64,000 nt of DNA from Trichoplusia ni (taxonomy: Eukaryota > Arthropoda > Insecta > Lepidoptera > Noctuidae): contig NW_020800013.1 in assembly GCF_003590095.1 (NCBI RefSeq), positions 83,187 to 147,186 on the forward strand, written 5' to 3'. The position numbers and the translations under genes were made by a program. Shown piece by piece: positions 49,790 through 61,606 of the stretch. Positions within the stretch are counted from its first letter, which is position 1; every line of letters begins with the position of its first letter. Below the pieces are notes generated by a model. That model did not search any database. It was not told the DNA's origin and was given only the letters and a program-made list of their open reading frames with translations.

Positions 49790-49921
49790 AGTGAATTCTC
49801 ATAGTGTTTGACGGAGTTTGACTAATAAATATGTTATTTTTATAATGTATATGTGTTAAGACTGCGGTATAATGTAGTGGTTATTGTTCTGCACTAATCA
49901 AACTGAATCACACATTGAGCA
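49790..49921 (+). other. Putative non-coding first exon with consensus splice donor
   Basis: GAGCAG/GTAAGT at 49916-49927 is a perfect donor consensus downstream of the DRE motif and a GC-rich patch. No good ATG frame precedes it. I infer a 5' UTR exon of a plus-strand gene that continues rightward; the 5' boundary given is approximate. An acceptor-like AAACTTTAG ending at 51315 could receive it. Confidence 0.35.
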
Positions 49922-51316
49922 GGTAAGTGGAGGTTTTATTTTACTTAAATTTTGAAATATTTTTGCTTTACAAGTTAAATGCAAAACTTTAGCTTAGCTG
50001 CCACGGTAGTATTAGCTTTTGTTAGAAATATCGTTTAAATGGGTAGTTTTAGTCAGTTCTTAGAAGGTGTGCTGTCTTTTTTCTTTTGATTATCATAAAT
50101 TCAGTGGTTGTATAAAGAAATATCAAATGTTTTCATTCGCAATTGAGATATATCGTAACTGACTGCTATTATGCTGAGTTTATATGATGAAATTCCCTTT
50201 GTTAAAATTAAGAAAATTGAATTTAAATTAAAGACCTTGGTTCTTTTATCCTTTGTATAATAATTGTCATTTTAAATCACTGTGATTTATGAAGTGACTC
50301 CTAGCATTTTACAACATACTTAATCAGAATCACATCTAGGTACACCGGTTTGATAGGTTACACAAGTTAGGTAGATAATAAAGCAAAAAAAAAAGCAATT
50401 ATCTCAAATGGTACAAATGTAGATCACAAGTTCTTTGTTTAAATCTTATTATGACCTGAACTGTTTTCACTTCTTCTACCAGTTTTTTTAACTCTTAGTT
50501 AACACTTACCACACCACACTGGAATATAGGCTGTTGTGTATTCAAAACTCAAACTCAACTTCAAAATTGTGGTGACTATCAGATCAGATTGCCTAAGGAC
50601 CTAGCTATCATAGCTAGATCAGTCTCGCCTGCTTTGCCTCTTAAGACCAATGTATGGAACAAATAAAGATTTATCACTCCTTTGTCACTCAACTAAAGCG
50701 ACTTATAAATAACAAACTTAATTGAGGTAGTTTTATAGTTATCATTGAAATTCAGTACTATATTCATAATCTGCTGTGTAAAAGTAAAAAAAATGACTAA
50801 AATTCACAAATTCAAAAATTATGCATAAGAATAATTAATTATTTACAATAATAATTGTGAAACATTTTTTAAAAGCCTCTATGATTCTAAGAAAGGTAAA
50901 AATGATTGAAAATATACACAAAATTATATTGTCAGTAAAATTCTATTCAGTGGTTCAATCCAAACCACAATAAATAGAAAAGTTTTGTAACCTTTCAAGA
51001 CATATACTTTATTCATTAATTGTGCTAGTCTTCTAAGTATTATCTAACTATCTGAATAAACTACTTCTCAATTCTCAATAAATGATTTTCAATGCTTTTC
51101 CTACCACCAATTTTGTTAGGCTTCATGTTAAATTTACCATCATAGTTTATACAACTCTCAACAAATTCTCTCTGCAAATTAGCTAATAAACTGGTAATGA
51201 CAGGGTGATAGTTAAATTGTATAAAAACATTAGTCAAAGGCAATGACCTTAAAACATTCCTTCATTGAAATTCAGAATCAGCCTGCAAAATAAGGAACGA
51301 ATTTACAAACTTTAGG

Positions 51317-51478
51317 ATGCAAGAGCGGCAGCGCCGTTGTTTTGACGTCGCCGCGTCGTCGCCCACGTGCGCCTTCCATCCGCCACCGCGCCGCAGTCTA
51401 GCTCTGGCGTCGTCCGTGCCGCACGTCATTTGCATCGACGTATGCGCCTCAAACCGTACAGTTTGCGAAATATTATGA
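51317..51478 (+). other. Upstream open frame of 53 codons in CpG-rich leader or promoter
   Basis: The CpG-rich block 51320-51450 carries two CRE-like TGACGT/ACGTCA sites (near 51342 and 51423) and is otherwise promoter-like. A frame starting MQERQRRCFDVAAS at 51317 stays open for 53 codons and stops at 51478, 70 bp before the main ATG. If transcribed it would be a uORF; if the block is the promoter itself, the frame is coincidental. Confidence 0.3.
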
Positions 51479-51547
51479 ATGTTAAGCCTTAAAAATATAT
51501 TGTGAAATATTTGTTACTACTATCGGTGATGTGCAACCAGTGATAAA

Positions 51548-51850
51548 ATGAAGAAGGAAGACTCCCAATGTGGACCTAGCAGAGTGCGCGGGTCGAGGCC
51601 TGCCCGGCTGCTCACGGATAGTATGTCCTCTGATGAAGGACCAGAGACGGAATGTCTCCTGACGGCTCAGTTGCAGGCTGTGGTAGTAAACCCAGTGACC
51701 AGACGACGAGAATCCCTAACAGCACCACCCTCGCCGTGCGAGTCTCGTAAAAAGAGAGACCACCACCGCCAGCATAACTATAAGAATCATTTGCACCACC
51801 TGATCCACTGGAGAGAAATCTGGAGCGGGGAACCTAACAAAGGTCACGAG
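51548..51850 (+). CDS. Unidentified protein, N-terminal coding exon (gene continues right)
   Basis: An ATG at 51548 in fair context (ATAAAATGA) opens 101 codons that end at CACGAG followed by GTATAG, phase 0. Genomic read-through would stop two codons later, so the exon is inferred to be spliced. The sequence is a polar, low-complexity leader: MKKEDSQCGPSRVRGSRP, an acidic SSDEGPETE patch, basic RKKRDHHRQH, then HHLIHWREIWSGEPNKG. A second ATG lies at residue 26. I do not recognise the family. The preceding CpG-rich block looks like its promoter, and no partner exon was found in the window unless it joins one to the right. Confidence 0.5.
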
Positions 51851-54800
51851 GTATAGAAGTTATTGCTCAACCTATAATAAACCCTAGTCAGCAGTAGTAA
51901 CCATTTCTGAAATAACGCATGTCTATTAGGTACTTGTTGTCGTTTGTTGTTGTTTTGTGCAATGAGTCGTCGCACCGTGCAAGAAAGTCTTGCCATTGTT
52001 TCGTAATTGTGTAATGTGTTGTCTTTGTACCTAACTTCCCTATCTAAATAGTTTTTACTATATAACATACCAAGTCACACGTCGTGTCATATAATTAGGC
52101 GCGCCTGAAAAAATATTATCACGATTTAACTGTAGCTCACAAACTTTGTTAGCAGTAGCTATATTTACGGTCACGGAAAGGAAAAACTAATTCATAATAA
52201 GGTGGAAAATTCTAATTCTGTAAAACCCTTTTTCCTTTCATTTACTCGTGGTGGTACTTGAAAGAGGTCATCGATATAAACGTGAACTGGAAAAAATATG
52301 CATTGTCTCGGTCTGATTGCGCTGGTCTTATTTATAGAGCTATTTGTGATAAGGTCGCTGCAGTTATAGACCTCAACCTTTTAGAATATTATGAACTGGT
52401 GGGGCTATAACATTATAATAAGTGAAGCCAGTGGCGTGGGTATTTTCGTCCTTATGCTTTTCAACCGTAATTTCATAATAGCACCTTCACATTTTATTGA
52501 CATGAACGCGCATTTTGGTGACACGTGTTTGTAATTTCCAAGCATGAAATAAAAGGTTATGTTTGTAACCGAGAAAACGGTAGGTACGTAGTATACGTAT
52601 CAAATTGCTGAAATGTATGTCTTTAACCTGCAAATCACGACAACAATTCCGTTATAGGTACATCCGAATCAGTTGCCATTGACCCAGCAGTTACTGTCTA
52701 GTTCCACTAGCCTGAAAATGTATGTCAACACTCTTTGTTATATTACAGCCATTGCATGACCAATTATCGAGCTGCTTTAACGAAAACATTCGACAGTTTT
52801 CCTCATTTACTCAAAACATTGACATTTTTAACTACGGATTTTGTTACATTATTTTGAAAACACTGTAAATCTTATTCCCACACTAGCTCTCCTTAATCCA
52901 CTTGATAATCTTAGCTTATGTGCGTGACATTTTATTACAACAGTTACATGCAATAACGCTCATATGACACAAGGCGTAAGACTGATAAATTACCAAGAAC
53001 GAGCCGCGTGCATTCAATTTAATTCTGACAATCAACTATCATCACATGAGACGCACGTTAACATCTGTGGCATGTAGTATTATGTAACAATTAAAATAAA
53101 ATTTAATTAAACACGCTGAAATAACTTATTGTGCGAAATTTGCTACTTCGCAACATTGCACGTTTATAAGATACCTTATTTATAAATGAATCTCCGGAAG
53201 ATAACAAGGTGGCAAAGTGTCAATTACGGTTCTCGAAATACGCGTTTTCTGATAACGCTAATGAGCTTGAGAATATCGCAGGATATTAAATTGTGTTTAC
53301 TTCCTATCATATAGTTATCCCGAACTATGTGGGAGATTTTTTACAAAAACATCTTAGCTATTCAGGGGTTACGTAATCCAGATTCCTCTATCATAATGCG
53401 ACAAGATTCATAGATTGCAGATATTTGACCTAGTTAAACTATCTAAGACGAAAAGAGAAAACACCGAAAACAAGGAGTCAACTTTATTCAATATACAATT
53501 ACGTCTCCAGTTAACGTTACCAAAGATTTTGCGTTACTGTTATCTATTAACATTATCAGAGTGCTAATTGATTATCTATTATTGTTATGTTAAAACATAA
53601 CCTAAGGAATAACTTAGAGTTGTTTTAGTAATATTAGAAATGCGTCACAAAAGCCGATTTGTTTTATTATTTTTTGTCATGTTATGAACAAAGGTAACTT
53701 ATGTTATTTTTGCCTATAATTTTATTAAATCACGGTGGTTTTTATTAAAATAGAAACACCGGAATCTGATTCTGGTTATTAGGTGTTATTTGAAAATAAA
53801 CACGATTATTTGCTCGCCAAAATTATTCTTAAACATAAAGATTGAAATATATAATGCACAAAACGTCTGCAGTTAATTGTATTTCTAGAGCTCAATAGTC
53901 CTGGCAAACATCTGCAGCTATTTGTATCGAAGAGAGAATTCTCAATTATCTTTTGTAATTACTTATCAGTTATGAAAATCCATTATCAGATCAACGTTGC
54001 CCAAATTGCCAAACAACGGGTGTGTCTATCTTTGTTACGTAGTAACTTTGTAAATTATTGGCACGAATTGTAAGATTGATGTGTGAATTGCATTATTTGA
54101 ATTGTCAATTCTACAGTACGGAACACATTATAGTGAGGCCATCTGTATCATAACTAATGTCTATTTTAATGGGTCCCGTGATGTATATTGTTGTGACTGC
54201 TTGAGTTTTGACATCCCAATCTAAACAACTGTTCTGAACGGTATCATTATTCATTACGACCTATTAAAAACATCAATTCGACCATAAAGCTGTTGAGTAT
54301 ACGACTGAAAGTAACAAACAATTTAGACACGATTTTATAGGAAACCTTTGCTTTTGGCTCTACAAACAGCATTTTGTATAATCATGTTCAACTGAGCTCG
54401 CAATTTTAAAAATAAATCCCGTATTTGATAAATATATCGTACTGACGACCGCATATAAGTGGAGTAACCATCTATGAAAAGGTGCTTCACGTATCTGAAA
54501 AAGCTTACTTACTTTCCGACAGTATTTCAAAGGAAATTTCCCGCACTAACAATATATTTAATGATATATCTGTAAACGGTACTATAATAACATCTGACGT
54601 GTAAATGTAAAATGCTTATTCTGACATACTAGGGTAGAAGCATCTAATTGCGAAAAGGTCAAAAGCATTAAATAAGTGCGAGTCGGTTCAAGAGACTGTC
54701 AAAGAAACCTACAAGAAAACCTCGTACGTCATTGACAAAAGAACAACAATAGATTCCAGCCATGTTTATTCTTATGCCAGTTACATCACACCGATTATTT

Positions 54801-57800
54801 CCCGAAGTAGCGAGCACAGGTGTACCCACTTATGTTAAATACGTGGCCGTAATTAGTTTTTTATTACTCGTTATTGTACATAATGTCCGTATTTAAGCTC
54901 ACAATAATACAACTAGTACACCAATGATAATAATCATTCAAGTTAATGACCTATACCAATTTAGTAGGCAACTGTTGTGATTGTTTACGTAACAGAGATG
55001 ACCTCAGCCGTATTTTCTATTTTTCAGTGAATTTTAACATCCATTTTTTTTCGTTCTTATAAAGCGCCCTATTTCATTCTTATTGGTTTTTGCTAGTTCT
55101 ACAGATATTGTTTTAAGATAAAAAGAGCCCTAACTGCTATGTTATCCCGCTTTTCTTTTTACTAGCCAGGCCTTTGTTTCTAAAGCGAATACGAATTTTC
55201 AGTATACCTTGTACAGTTTTTTTTTTTACTGTAATAGTAAATGTATGAAATTTCTAACGTCGAAACTCTACAACTATGTAATAATAATGTCAGACGATTT
55301 GAAAATATTTAGGGCAGGCAGGATTATTATTGCTGATTAGCCGTTTAATGTTACAAGGTAACGGCCATCACGTGTTTACACTCTTCGTTTATTACAAGGT
55401 TTATTCATATAATGAATAAGGATAGTTTTATAGGCATTTGGAAATTACAATATTATACAAATAACTTTATTCCCCTTGCGAAATGAGGAAACCTTCATGT
55501 AAGGCTCCTCCTTGGCTTGACCTTCGCATTTTTTATCGGTTCATTAGGCTTGCCGCATGGCGATTTGGCCTCTGAACTATGTACGATATCATGAAGCCCC
55601 TTTGTAGTTTTTTCGTTGTGCTATAGATAATAGTTTACACGCCTTGCTCGCTTAGTTCGTAAAACGTAGAGTCTAACGTCATTTCGCTCTTTCTTGGTTT
55701 CGTGACCCACCCGTATCCATTTCATGGAAGAAGTTTTGCGTGTTGTTAGTACATGATTAGTCCCTGACCTTTGTATTAGTAGCATGTTGAAGCTTGTCAT
55801 TGCTAAGTGGTATGACTGAAAACGTTAAAAACCTGTAATGGAACATGGTAGTATGAGCCCTAAAGAAAATTATTTTTTGATGACTGAGTTGTATCACGAA
55901 TTGCTTCTACCGTTTACAATTTGATTAGTACTAGTGATAAAGTGAAGTACTTCGTCGCATTGTATATGACAATTGAATCGAAGTGCCTGCGAAGCCACTT
56001 GTATAAAACGGAGAGGCTCACTTAAATAATAGGCCTTGTCTGCGTGTATTAGAACAGCTGCACTCGTGTTAAACATTGAAAGTCTTTATCTATTAAATGA
56101 CCGAGTGTTATTAGCATACCAATCTCAAGATTCGATTAGGTTTTTTATCAGCCTTATCCCATACTTCTTTACCACACTGGAAAGTGAGAAATATGGAAGT
56201 AATTTAATTTCACAGAAAATGTAACGCCCCTGTAACAAGTTATTTCACAAACACATACAAATAGTATGCGCTAATGCATTTGTAGTTACTTTCCATTCAG
56301 CTTTGAATAACTTTCACTGGTCCAGACGATAATGTGTACTAGACTATAGAGTTTTACGCCCCGTAAGCATATTTCTGCTTGAACACTATTTAGACCATAT
56401 AAAGCAATAATAGATATTTTGTGGACTGAGTGACAGTCAAAATATCCATGACAAGAAAAATAAAAAAATCTCCAAATAAATGCTGCTACATTTTCTCTGT
56501 CAACTTAATTTGCGACGGTTGCTTAGAAAACATTTCTAAAAACGCTTTGTTGAAAAATATATGAATAATACTATTTATTTAGGTGTTAAATTTAGTATTT
56601 CGTTCTCTTGCCATGATGATATGCTTATCTGTTCTGTTGCTGTAACTTTTGTAAATAATAGACAGATCCTTGTCTTGTCAAAAAAACATGATACGTCTTG
56701 GAAGTTATCAGGTTTGTGAGATGTGATCTGATTTTCCATAGAAAGATTTTGTTGAGAAATATTACTCACTCGTAAAATATAGATATTTGGGTATTAATTT
56801 CTTTGAAATCTCATTGTTTGTTGTGAATGATTCATCTGGTGAGATGTTCTACACTTAATATCAATGACACATTCAAGGCCTATTTAAGTGGGTACTGAAC
56901 TGAGTCCTGATTACATAATACAAATAGAATGTATGCATTATGGTAACTGCATTAATTAAGTAGTATATTTGTAAGCTGGTGAAGCAACGAAATTAACAGG
57001 GAAAGCTTAAATAAAAAGCAATAAACGTGTCAAACGATTTATCACGCTTGCCCTGCAAAGTTTAATTAGTTATGTGCACTCAAGTGATCCGAACAGACAA
57101 ATAAAGTGTATAATTCACAGAGCTAGGTAAACGGATGTTGCCAAATGTTACCTGTATACAATACTCGTTCCAAATTGTCAATTTCACGTTTTAAGCCAGT
57201 GCTATGAGCTTGACAGGCCATTTGCAGACTGGATTTCGTAATTAGCCGTGTAAAAAAGAATTTCTATCGTCCGAGCGTCGCTAGCTTAGTGGTAGTTGTT
57301 TGAACAGTTACTAAGCGGCCAAGGTCTTCACGTTATCTAGCTTTATGTGTCATTATTCCTGATTGTGACATCATCACGTCCCCACAAATACGATTGGCTT
57401 GATTTACTATACCTCTTGACAGCGCATTACAATGAATTGTTTGTTCTATCGCATCGTTATGTATTACGATCGCAAATAATTGCAATCTCGTACGATACTA
57501 TTAAATCAATTGACTATTTGTAAAGATTACATGCCGAGCAACTTTAAACGGATAGTCATTATTTAGTTATTAATTGATCTAATACAGTACAGTCAATGCT
57601 TTGAACTTAAAAGATAAACTGACTCTCGAGGATTCAGGTCACAAGCAGCTTACTTACCAAGATATTTTGCCTAATTAAGAATAACTACTTTTGGTCATAC
57701 TTAGTTGCGAACTGCGTGGAATGTGTGAAGCGTAAACGCTTTTAATAGTCACCAGAGTCATAATTACGTATGCAGTAAACCGTAATTTTGCAGTTAAAAT

Positions 57801-60800
57801 TACAGCTATTAGAACGATCGTAAAATACGAGTTTCATAAGAGTAAAACGTTTGAGCTTCAGAAAGGCTGGGGGCGCTAAATTATACACATGGAATAAGCT
57901 GAATGCAGGCAGATCAAAGGCTGCCGTTTTGCCTTCTTTTAAGAAATTACTGCAATAATTTTATGTGAATAGTATTTTTAGAGAGCTCTGTGTGTTATGA
58001 AACACTATGGGAATTATTTGGTTAACATGCTGAAAACCTAGCTGTTGTAGCTTACATGTATGATAATGTTTTAAATAAAGGTACTCACTCAATGCATCCT
58101 TCAGTAAAAGTGTATAAGCTATAACACACTTACAGTCGATATTCACTTACCTATTTAGTAAAATTCCTTACGGGAGAAATTAACATATTTAATTCAAATG
58201 CCGCTCATTCGATTATATCGTGTAAGAAACAGTTTTTATTTTTCAATTTATACGAAAGCAATAAAAGCGTAAAAAGTGCGTGGAAACAATAAATAATTTA
58301 GCATGTAGTTTAGGCATCTAATCTAGACTCTGATAGCGGCTCAAATACCATTTGGTTTGTGAATGGTTAACGCGTGTGCATTGCGTTGACTTTTGAACAA
58401 TTTCGGCAAAAAGTGGATAAAATTATTAGCCATTATTATCTGGAAACGCTCTGAAAAATGCTCTATTTAAGCCTATTTGAGCTAGGTGATCATTAAAGCT
58501 AGGTTTTGTTAACAGTTTATTACCCAGCTTATTTTCATAGGACCTAAATCTTTTGTTGATCTTTAATATGAATGTGAAGACATTTAACAAATTATTATGT
58601 TTCTGTTATTAATAGTAAATTTCTCTGCCTCGGCCAACTTTTACATATGTTCAGGTGCGGATGTTTGAAATTACGCCAGATCTGGGATTTACCGGAATGT
58701 AGAGAAGATATGTTTAAATTATAAATGAATTTGCAATTTAACCTTTACTTATATTTAGATGTATTAAGGGAATGTCCTTAGGTAGGTATTTGAGTTTTGA
58801 AAAATGACAATATAGTATTGATAAAGATATCTCAGAAGAGAATAAATATTTACCTAATCAAGTGATATCAATAAATTTTATTTTGGTTTATCGTCAGCTT
58901 TATATTTTTGATTACATTATCAACACAGAATTTTAATGAAAACGCAGAGACAGAGGGTGTGTCACCCTCTTTAAATTTAGCGTTACTACTACTTTGGGAA
59001 ATATTAATAACAAAAACTAGAGAGATTCTATTACCTACGTTAACGAAAATACTCCACACTCCAACTTATTGCATTAACTATTGCTTTTTTGCTAACCCAT
59101 CTCCACGAATTCAACTACTTCATTTAAAACATTTGAGCAGAATCCAACAAAGCTTTTTTTGTCATAAAAATGTTTCCACAATATCACAGTTACAAGCCTT
59201 TACTTTCGTTCTCAAGGATTACGGTAAGTCGGACTTGATTAAGTTTGCCGCTGAGCCACGACTCACATTTTTCTCTTTTACCAATTTGTAGGTGTTCGTG
59301 TGTTGAAAATTATACTCTGCTATTGACAATGATGAACAAAAACTATCTACGTTACATCATTGGTATCATAGATAAGAGTGTCATGCAACTGAAATGAATA
59401 TCAATATTCACAAGAATTTATAATAAATTGGTATTACAAATTGCATTGCATTATAAGTTTCAGTTTGATTTTCTAGGGATTTGAGAGCTACATTACATAG
59501 CCATACACCATCAAAAGGTGGAATACACCACATGCAGCTGTAACCGGTACCGTTTAATCAGAATCTGTACCTTGTACTGTTTTATGATGGTAATGGCAAA
59601 TGAACTTTAACAACATCATTTGTCGACTTAACTAATTACTTCATTGCAAGAAGTACAAAAGATACAGAATTGGACTGACGAAAGACAATTCATGCAAAAA
59701 ATGCCATACCTACATGGAGACAAAAATATAGCTGCCTGGCTTTAAATTGAGAGTTAAAAGAACATTTTATCAATTGTATAATGGTCAATTTCAAATATTG
59801 TTCGGTTGATGAAAAAAGGTGTTTCAAACGTTCAAATACAAAAAATAAAAAGATGACTATTAGGAAACTAAACTGGGATTTACCGACATTTCAACTCAAG
59901 GCCTGAACAACTTGAGTTAAGTGGTTTTGCTGTATCGCAATTTTATTATTTTGTTGTAATTATTCGTATCTTGATGATAATCTTCGATAATTCAGATAAA
60001 ACGTACCTACTTAGAATAATTATCCATCTAGTCACATCATCAATTTGGCAACGATTTGATTACAAGTGATTAATATCCATAAGCTGGATTAATAGGTATT
60101 GAAACCTCACCATTTTTAAGTATTGTTTACAAAATATAAAATGGTGGTAATTAAAGATTGATAAAAAGAATAGTAGATAATGTACGTTCCTCAAAATTAT
60201 TTATTATTTATGAAGAATCCAGTATCGTTAAAGCCAATAACTAATATTCTTTGAACAAAAACATTGTGGAACAAAGTATTTACAGAAATTATTTCAATAA
60301 GTTTTAGATTGTTCTTCACGGAATTTGCTTTCTTTGCGAACCAAGTAATTTGTAGAATGTCGGACAGAATATAAGCAAATGAATAAGATTGTACTGAAAT
60401 TATCGAAGGTCTACGCAAGGATATAAAATTCGTTCTGTGCATAAGTACCTGCGGAACATTCAAATCACTTGAGAAGAAAATCAATTGTTCATTGTTTTTA
60501 AGTTGGTTGTGCCGCACTTGACATCCGATTACTCAGCTAGTAACGCAATTGTTATGTCTGATAATGCATATAATGTTAGTAGTTAGGTTAGTACTTCCTA
60601 TAAAAATTGTATTGTAATGATGATAAGTTATTGTTACGTAAAATCAGTGCTGTGTGGTACTTCATTATAAAGCGATACCTAAAGGTAGGCGTATGTATTA
60701 CACTAGTAAGGTCTCAAATCCACTCTACGATTTGGAATATAAGTACTTCGAAAACGTTTTTTTTTTAGATGTCATAAACTTCACTATTGAACAGGCTTTC

Positions 60801-61456
60801 TTGTAAATAAAAAAAATATGCTATAACACAAAACACAAGAATCAAGCGCCATCTGTATTTTTATCGTGAGAACACGATCTGTTTGAAACTTGCTCACGCG
60901 CATTGGACCATAATAGTTTACTATACATTTTTACCTTCGTACTTTTACGACTGCTCACCAGATGGCGTTACTAGGCTTATTCTGCAGATTTTATTAAATA
61001 CGTGTCTTTTTTTTTACTTATAGAGGTTATATTTTAAGTAAGTCACATCGACTTACTTACAAAGAAGTGTTATTTTAATGAACATACTGGATTATATACT
61101 AGCTATACAGACATGATAATTCTTTCACAACGGTAAACATGAAGCACAGGACTAAACAAATAAACCGATAACTTTGATAAGCACTCCTCGTATAAATTAA
61201 TTCTATTACTTCAAATAAGTGTTATCAATCACGCTAGGTGCAGTTTGTCGCGGTATGTTGCTCTTGTACATCCTTTAGTGTTTCCTTCGAGAAATTAATA
61301 ATCAATTAAATGTACCCTCAGTTTAACTATTTATAAAGTGACACTGTTTGGGTTCAAATCGAACGGTGTGTTTTTGCAAATAGGGCAAATGTGGAGATGG
61401 CTGACAATGTATTATTGTAGAAGTTATCGGACTAGTGTTGTGTTAAGTGTGAAACT
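51851..61456. other. Long AT-rich intron-like stretch
   Basis: About 9.6 kb with no convincing exon. The longest frame (58908-59291, 127 codons) lacks domains, start context and splice partners. A tRNA-like fragment near 57277-57300 (GCTAGCTTAGTGGTAG) has an A-box look but no B box. Paired GCGCCATCTG / CCAGATGGCG sites lie at 60846-60967. It is most simply the first intron of the gene that starts at 51548. Confidence 0.45.
60846..60967. promoter_or_regulatory. Inverted pair of CTCF-like motifs
   Basis: GCGCCATCTG at 60846-60855 and CCAGATGGCG at 60958-60967 are near-inverse copies of the AGATGGCGC core resembling insect CTCF sites, about 100 bp apart. They lie roughly 500 bp upstream of the exon at 61457. 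Chance or a decayed inverted repeat is also possible. Confidence 0.25.
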
Positions 61457-61606
61457 ATGTCTTGGCGGGATGTATCTGGCCCTTCCACACCGCTGGCCGA
61501 GCGGCGGCCGCTCATGCTGGCCGTGCGAGTGCCCAGGAGCTACGGAAGCCTATTCCCATACTACAAATTTGTGAAGGATACTTTTAGTGAAATTGTGGAT
61601 ATTGAG
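61457..61606 (+). CDS. Unidentified protein, alternative N-terminal coding exon
   Basis: An ATG at 61457 opens MSWRDVSGPSTPLAERRP and runs 50 codons to GATATTGAG followed by GTACTT, phase 0. The second half (LAVRVPRSYGSLFPYYKF, then VKDTFSEIVDIE) looks like ordinary globular protein, and GC at third positions is high against AT-rich flanks. A stop in the phase-0 frame just upstream of the ATG (after the acceptor-like TATTGTAG near 61422) means it cannot be an internal exon in frame with 51548-51850. It is therefore either an alternative first exon of the same gene or the start of another. Family not recognised. Confidence 0.5.

Larger units (their letters stand above)
49231..51316. other. Intergenic region and putative 5' UTR intron
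   Basis: Contains a CA repeat (49340-49353), a GC-richer block near 49650-49685, the DRE motif and a likely non-coding exon ending at 49921. From 49922 to about 51316 the DNA is AT-rich and looks like intron. No coding segment is recognisable. Confidence 0.45.

Noticed and set aside
57270..57340. tRNA-like GCTAGCTTAGTGGTAG stretch
   Set aside because: A-box resemblance only, no B box or acceptor stem; at most a SINE fragment.
58908..59291. 127-codon plus-strand open frame
   Set aside because: No recognised domain, AT-rich, no splice partners; overlapping minus-strand frame is equally open.
60197..60517. 106-codon minus-strand open frame
   Set aside because: AT-rich low-information sequence in a probable intron, no homologous look or splice context.
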